This document shows positions 11,756-12,530 of a stretch of 12,530 bases of DNA, one piece after another. A program made the position numbers and the translations under genes. The DNA lies in the NCBI GenBank assembly GCA_017411125.1, contig JAFPNP010000357.1, forward strand, positions 1 to 12,530, written 5' to 3'. How positions within the stretch are numbered: position 1 is the first letter of the stretch; the number at the start of each line of letters is the position of its first letter. The notes beneath the pieces are model-generated. The model saw only the letters and a program-made list of their open reading frames with translations, made no database searches and was not told where the DNA came from. Origin of the DNA: Kiritimatiellia bacterium (GTDB lineage: Bacteria; Verrucomicrobiota; Kiritimatiellia; RFP12; UBA1067).

Positions 11756-12530
11756 GTGCGTCTGGGCTGGTCTTCACACGTTTATCCGCTTGAGGCGGCG
11801 GATTTTGCAGACGTGCCCGACTATGCCGGCGCGCCTATTCCCGAACAGGAGCTTCCGCCGGACCGCATCGTGCTGCTGATACGCCCCGGCTGCCCTGATG
11901 CGCTTGTGCGCGGGCGGGAGGAGATCGCCCGTCATGCCGGCGGCGTGGTGGACGTGCGCGTGGTATTCGAGCCGTCCGTCGCCCGGTGGAATCTTCCGGG
12001 AACTCTCGTGCGGGTGTGCCGCAACCGTTATCGCTATCATGGCACGCACGTGTACCACATTTCGGCGGCGTCCGTGCGGAAGATGAAGCTCGAACGCGCC
12101 ATTCGCACGATGCACAATCCGCACGGCCGCGACGGCGAAGACCGCGCTTTGAGCATGGCGAGGCTGCTTGAGAGCCTGAAGAAAGACGGCTACCGCGACG
12201 ACAGGCCTATCGTGGTCATGCTCTGCCGCACGAGCGGACTTGTCGATTCGTTGCGGCAGGGGCACCATCGCGTCAGCGCCTGTCTTGCATGCGGCATCGA
12301 CCGCATGGCAGTGGAGTTTTCGGCGGCGGGCGTCGCTCCGTGGCAGCGCTGGGGGCGTCTCCGCCGCGCAATCTCGGCAGCGGTTGTTCTTTTGTGCGTG
12401 GCTTTGGCGGGCGCATGGGCCGTGTGGCCGAAGCCTGAATGGGTTGCGACGATGGACGTGCGCGGACTGCCGGAGATTTCGTTCGTCGGCGAATTCCGCC
12501 GCCCGCGCATTCCGGAGGAGTTGAGCGGCA
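11756..12530 (+). CDS. ParB/sulfiredoxin-like domain protein with one membrane span (3' end outside window)
   Basis: The frame is open to the last base, giving 258 codons. The GTG start at 11756 is supported by GGAGG (11744-11748), 7 bases upstream. Residues 80-190 resemble the ParB/sulfiredoxin fold: NLPGTLVRVCRNRYRYHGTH, a helical part with MARLLESLKKDGY, a strand PIVVMLC, then DSLRQGHHRVSACLACGI, which matches the ParB-type D-G-x-H-R-x-x-A core with one shift. Residues about 204-224 (AISAAVVLLCVALAGAWAVW) form a single membrane span, and the rest continues outside the window. ParB-like domains act as CTPases, nucleases or phosphotransferases. Which applies here is not visible, and the membrane anchor argues against chromosome partitioning. 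Confidence 0.7.
   Translation, partial: MRLGWSSHVYPLEAADFADVPDYAGAPIPEQELPPDRIVLLIRPGCPDALVRGREEIARHAGGVVDVRVVFEPSVARWNLPGTLVRVCRNRYRYHGTHVYHISAASVRKMKLERAIRTMHNPHGRDGEDRALSMARLLESLKKDGYRDDRPIVVMLCRTSGLVDSLRQGHHRVSACLACGIDRMAVEFSAAGVAPWQRWGRLRRAISAAVVLLCVALAGAWAVWPKPEWVATMDVRGLPEISFVGEFRRPRIPEELSG

Noticed and set aside
11774..12268. Minus-strand open frame of 164 codons opposite the ParB-like gene
   Set aside because: The plus frame is open to the window end, has a ribosome binding site and matches a known fold motif.

Overview
The window looks like a GC-rich, Gram-negative-type bacterial chromosome. The mix is E. coli-type PurB and DnaG, a fused glycoside hydrolase, a membrane-anchored HEAT protein and secreted alanine-rich coiled-coil proteins. 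My best guess is a PVC-group bacterium (Verrucomicrobiota, Kiritimatiellota or Lentisphaerota type), perhaps intestinal. This is inference from gene style; no marker in the window proves it.

Region 1 (2-5862) holds ordinary genes. A 5'-truncated gene encodes the C-terminal part of a large glycoside hydrolase, the end of a beta-propeller fused to an MGH1/GH63-like alpha-barrel. It is followed by purB and dnaG, translationally coupled with a 1-base overlap. A convergent gene encodes a membrane-anchored HEAT-repeat protein. A 28-base palindromic element occurs twice here in opposite orientations, once inside the dnaG coding sequence and once just after the dnaG stop. The two copies differ only at one base pair of the stem, and that change keeps the pairing.

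Region 2 (5863-10910) is the unusual part. Two large paralogous genes of 698 and 647 codons stand head to head (minus 8431-6335, plus 8884-10827). They share a conserved N-terminal domain, an alanine-rich coiled coil and a conserved C-terminal tail, with a diverged centre. Only the plus copy has a strong promoter, a good ribosome binding site and a signal peptide. The minus copy has lost those and carries an unrelated 59-codon leader. The point where homology begins is a perfect 50-base inverted repeat (8207-8256 and 8978-9027), in the same codon phase in both genes. It encloses a 721-base segment carrying the only good promoter and the signal-peptide codons. Inversion of this segment would connect promoter and signal peptide in frame to the other gene. 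The layout therefore suggests an on/off or either/or surface-protein switch of the kind known for sapA of Campylobacter fetus. The minus gene is also bounded by 175-base direct repeats (about 88% identical), and the two genes end in a 107-base inverted repeat containing their terminators. Inversion itself is not shown by one sequence and must be tested with reads.

Region 3 (10911-12530) is a probable two-gene operon. A six-span membrane protein of unknown function appears to be transcribed from a promoter that would give a leaderless mRNA. It is followed by a protein with a ParB/sulfiredoxin-like motif and one membrane span that runs off the window.
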